A stretch of 15,064 bases of DNA from an uncultured Ruminococcus sp. (lineage in GTDB: Bacteria > Bacillota > Clostridia > Oscillospirales > Acutalibacteraceae). The stretch's first letter is position 1. Each line of letters starts with the position of its first letter. The translations under genes and the position numbers were made by a program. The notes beneath the pieces were generated by a model that was given only the letters and a program-made list of their open reading frames with translations, did not search any database and was not told the origin of the DNA. The stretch covers positions 1 to 15,064 of the forward strand of contig CADCON010000053.1 of assembly GCA_902803035.1 (NCBI GenBank), read 5' to 3'. Shown in pieces: positions 14,550 through 15,064 of this stretch.

Positions 14550-14733
14550 ACGGGAATAAAGTCCTCCCGTGGGGATACGGAAAGCGTTTCCGTTCCACGC
14601 CGACCAGCTTGGCGCGGAACGGATCAAATCCGGCGACTTCCGCGATTGCCGCTGCGGAAGCTGCCGTTTTGCGTGGTCCGTGACCACCACAGCGGATTAC
14701 CGACTCAAAACTTTACTAAGGAGGAAGACTTTT
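14550..14733 (+). promoter_or_regulatory. Structured 5' leader with mutually exclusive hairpins (candidate RNA switch)
   Basis: The gap between nadE and the next gene is 326 bases; 14408-14500 shows nothing clear, but the transcribed part is full of stems. H1: 14550-14555 with 14565-14570. H2: 14577-14583 with 14587-14593 (7 bp, GCG loop), extendable by 14568-14572 with 14595-14599. H3: 14590-14596 with 14616-14622 plus 14598-14601 with 14611-14614 (11 bp). H4: 14637-14643 with 14654-14660, plus 14631-14634 with 14663-14666, followed by TTTT (14667-14670). H5: 14673-14678 with 14682-14687. H2 and H3 share 14590-14599 and cannot coexist, and H1 and extended H2 compete for 14568-14570. H4 with its short U-run could be a weak attenuator. 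The ribosome-binding site AAGGAGG (14718-14724) is downstream. I do not recognise a known riboswitch, T-box or ribosomal leader consensus. Confidence 0.6.
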
Positions 14734-15064
14734 ATGGTCTATTCAAAAGAAGTAACAGAAATGTGTCCCGTCCATCAGGGTGTACACCATGGTGCCGCTC
14801 CCATTCCCGAAGAGGCAAAATGGGTCAAGGCCCGTGACGTGAAGGACATTTCCGGCTACACGCACGGCATCGGCTGGTGCGCTCCTCAGCAGGGCACCTG
14901 CAAGCTCTCGCTCAACGTCAAGGAGGGCATTATCCAGGAAGCGCTGCTTGAAACCATCGGCTGCTCCGGCATGACGCATTCCGCAGCTATGGCTGCTGAA
15001 ATCCTCCCCGGTCTGACCGTGATGGAAGCTCTCAACACCGACCTCGTGTGCGACGCGATCAACA
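14734..15064 (+). CDS. NifU-like iron-sulfur cluster scaffold protein, N-terminal fragment
   Basis: The first 110 codons of a gene cut by the right edge. The sequence matches, from memory, a clostridial family annotated as iron-sulfur cluster assembly scaffold protein: PIPEEAKWVKARDVKDISG (23-41), GIGWCAPQQGTCKLSLNVKEG (start 45, with C49 and C56), ETIGCSGMTHSAAMAAEILPG (C77) and NTDLVCDAIN (C106). The cysteines fit an IscU/NifU-type core that would hold a transient cluster. The ATG at 14734 is preceded by AAGGAGG nine bases upstream. In related genomes I expect a partner of the GGGtGRT family next, which cannot be seen here. Expression is probably controlled through the leader and palindrome upstream. 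Confidence 0.82.
   Translation, partial: MVYSKEVTEMCPVHQGVHHGAAPIPEEAKWVKARDVKDISGYTHGIGWCAPQQGTCKLSLNVKEGIIQEALLETIGCSGMTHSAAMAAEILPGLTVMEALNTDLVCDAIN

Noticed and set aside
14550..14733. T-box, cobalamin, SAM, TPP, yybP-ykoY or NiCo riboswitch in the leader
   Set aside because: None of the conserved sequence blocks I know for these classes could be located; it is left as an unclassified structured leader.

Overview
The window looks like a chromosomal segment of a low-to-moderate GC, Gram-positive anaerobe of the Clostridia, with an Oscillospiraceae/Lachnospiraceae-like flavour. The evidence is the rplU-prp-rpmA block with a Prp-processed L27 leader peptide, SD-led TTG and GTG starts, canonical sigma-A promoters, a CotH/VTC/DUF4956 cluster, and the start of a clostridial NifU-like Fe-S scaffold gene. 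No mobile elements, tRNA/rRNA genes or CRISPR arrays were seen. The placement is inferred from gene content, not from a marker search.

Layout. Everything from 1 to about 12.3 kb is read from the minus strand as a series of separate transcription units; from 12.4 kb the genes are on the plus strand. From the left edge: (a) rplU-prp-rpmA (rpmA cut by the window edge), driven by a consensus promoter that lies inside the 3' end of the preceding gene; (b) two adjacent, related cysteine-rich small proteins of unknown function with their own promoter; (c) a putP-type Na+/proline symporter with an unusual hexapeptide-repeat tail, its own promoter and a terminator; (d) pyrE followed closely by a family 2 glycoside hydrolase homologue with altered catalytic residues, a two-helix membrane protein and a small CxxC protein, all ending at a 16-bp-stem terminator; (e) an operon of a CotH-type lipoprotein kinase with three lamin-tail domains, a VTC-type polyphosphate polymerase domain protein and a DUF4956 membrane protein, followed by a folded intergenic element and a terminator; (f) divergently, nadE (glutamine-dependent NAD+ synthetase); (g) a palindrome, a strong promoter and an approximately 180-nt structured leader in front of an Fe-S scaffold-like gene that runs off the right edge.

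How the genes work together. Prp cleaves the N-terminal extension of L27, which is encoded immediately downstream of it. The CotH/VTC/DUF4956 operon is the best candidate for a poorly described system: a cytosolic polyphosphate-making TTM enzyme, a membrane protein and a surface-anchored atypical kinase, in a tightly spaced transcription unit. The second strong candidate is the Fe-S scaffold leader, where two very stable hairpins share the same strand segment and cannot form together, the usual layout of an RNA switch; I do not recognise it as a known riboswitch class.
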